From assembly GCA_030596225.1 (NCBI GenBank), contig JAUVKO010000135.1:1-6191 (forward strand): a stretch of 6,191 nucleotides of DNA. Reading direction: 5' to 3'. This stretch comes from Fidelibacterota bacterium (lineage in GTDB: Bacteria; Fidelibacterota; UBA8477; JABMPR01). Position numbers and translations under genes: made by a program. Within the stretch, counting starts at the first letter, position 1, and every line of letters starts with the position of its first letter. Below, piece after piece: positions 5,357-6,191 of the stretch. Under the pieces are notes generated by a model. That model saw only the letters and a program-made list of their open reading frames with translations, had not been told where the DNA came from and did no database searches.

Positions 5357-6191
5357 TTAACCTAGATAGGTCTGCAGTTTGCGACTACGGGATTTGTGCT
5401 GGAGACGCTTAATGGCTTTCTCCTTGATCTGACGAACACGTTCCCGCGTCAGGTTGAATTCTTCACCAATTTCATTGAGCGTAAGCGCATACTCACGATC
5501 AATGCCAAAATACATACGAATAACTTCCCGCTCTCTGTCCTTTAAGGTATCGAGAGCTGAGCGAATTTCTTTTTTAAGGGAATCGGACATGAGATCGAAG
5601 TCAGGAGCATCCTGATGCTCATCCTCGATAACATCCATGAGCGAATTTTTTTCCTCTTCCTGGAAAGGAGCATCCAGCGAATGATGACGTTTGGAAATGC
5701 GAATGGCGTCAGCCACTTCCTCAGGAGCCATATCCAGCTCTTTGGCTATTTCCCGTTCGGTGGGTGTTCGCTCCAGTTTTTGTTCCAGACGATCTGAGGT
5801 TTTAGATATTTTTGAAATGGTGCCCACCCGGTTCAAAGGGAGGCGCACAATACGTGAATGTTCAGCAAGAGCCTGTAAAATAGACTGTCGGATCCACCAC
5901 ACTGCATAAGAGATGAACTTAAATCCACGAGTCTCATCAAAACGTTCAGCCGCTTTGATCAAACCCAGATTACCTTCATTGATAAGGTCAGTTAAGGGTA
6001 AACCCTGACCCTGATAGTCTTTTGCTACAGAGACCACAAAACGGAGGTTGGCTTCAGTTAATTTCTTTAGTGCCAGACGATCTCCCTGCTTGACCCTCTG
6101 GGCTAGCGAGATCTCATCTTTTGGGTCCAGTGGTTCATATTGACCAATCTCCTCAAGATACTTACTGAGGCTGCGATTTGTGTCTCCACCG
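5357..6191 (-). CDS. rpoD: Primary RNA polymerase sigma factor (RpoD/SigA), 5' end outside the window
   Basis: This is the housekeeping sigma-70 factor, directing RNA polymerase to promoters. The frame stays open to the window edge (first whole codon 6190-6188), giving 277 residues; a GTG inside FVVSVAK at 6035-6037 is not the true start. Visible in order are region 1.2 (SLSKYLEEIGQYEPL), region 2 (LTEANLRFVVSVAKDYQGQG, then DLINEGNLGLIKAAERFD, then GFKFISYAVWWIRQSILQAL), the region 3 start (EHSRIVRLPLNRVG), and region 4 with its helix-turn-helix (LTLNEIGEEFNLTRERVRQ, then IKEKAIKRL), ending LQTYLG. Region 2.3-2.4 has the full WWIRQ core of primary sigmas. The form matches the short primary sigma of Bacteroidota relatives, so probably only some 10-20 residues are missing. 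rpsU follows 24 bp downstream. Confidence 0.95.
   Translation of the reverse strand, partial: GGDTNRSLSKYLEEIGQYEPLDPKDEISLAQRVKQGDRLALKKLTEANLRFVVSVAKDYQGQGLPLTDLINEGNLGLIKAAERFDETRGFKFISYAVWWIRQSILQALAEHSRIVRLPLNRVGTISKISKTSDRLEQKLERTPTEREIAKELDMAPEEVADAIRISKRHHSLDAPFQEEEKNSLMDVIEDEHQDAPDFDLMSDSLKKEIRSALDTLKDREREVIRMYFGIDREYALTLNEIGEEFNLTRERVRQIKEKAIKRLQHKSRSRKLQTYLG

Noticed and set aside
5357..6037. GTG at 6035-6037 as the sigma factor start
   Set aside because: The frame continues upstream with conserved region 1.2 and 2.1 sequence to the window edge, so the gene is simply cut by the window.

Overview
The window reads like a chromosomal piece of a bacterium from the FCB superphylum (Fibrobacterota-Chlorobiota-Bacteroidota and relatives). 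The best clue is the primary sigma factor at the right edge. Its visible sequence resembles the short RpoD type of Bacteroidota relatives, about 285 residues with no long region 1. Clear Shine-Dalgarno sequences before the ppiD-like gene, the transposase and rpsU argue against a typical Bacteroidia genome, where such sites are rare. A lineage such as Marinimicrobia or a neighbour is possible, but that is inference.

Layout from left to right. Bases 1-135 are part of a short repeat (MITE-like), cut by the window edge. It ends just downstream of mobA (147-731, minus), which makes the molybdenum cofactor guanylyltransferase. Three bases upstream of mobA, on the same strand, is what looks like the broken 3' end of a DUF255/YyaL-type thioredoxin-domain gene (735-1055), with an in-frame TAG and no 5' part. 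A promoter region follows, leading rightward into a 605-residue membrane-anchored PpiD-like peptidyl-prolyl isomerase (1164-2981), which ends in a strong intrinsic terminator (3005-3032).

The most informative part is 3079-4571. A second copy of the 159-bp repeat lies there, opposite in orientation to the first and about 97% identical over 135 bp. It is split by a complete 1325-bp IS4-family insertion sequence (3189-4513) with 12-bp perfect terminal inverted repeats and a 9-bp target duplication, ATTGTAAAA. The uninterrupted left copy preserves the empty site, so the order of events can be read directly: the repeat dispersed first, then the IS landed in it. The repeat itself has imperfect terminal inverted repeats starting TACCAATT, a possible 3-bp TTA target duplication, an internal 17-bp hairpin and no coding capacity.

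After about 500 bp without a convincing gene (4572-5083) comes a leftward rpoD-rpsU pair. The sigma factor runs off the right edge, 24 bp separate it from ribosomal protein bS21, and a perfect hairpin terminator follows. This is housekeeping transcription and translation, with gene order unlike the E. coli rpsU-dnaG-rpoD operon. I see no tRNA, rRNA, CRISPR array, phage or defence genes. The mobA, ppiD and rpoD-rpsU units appear functionally independent.
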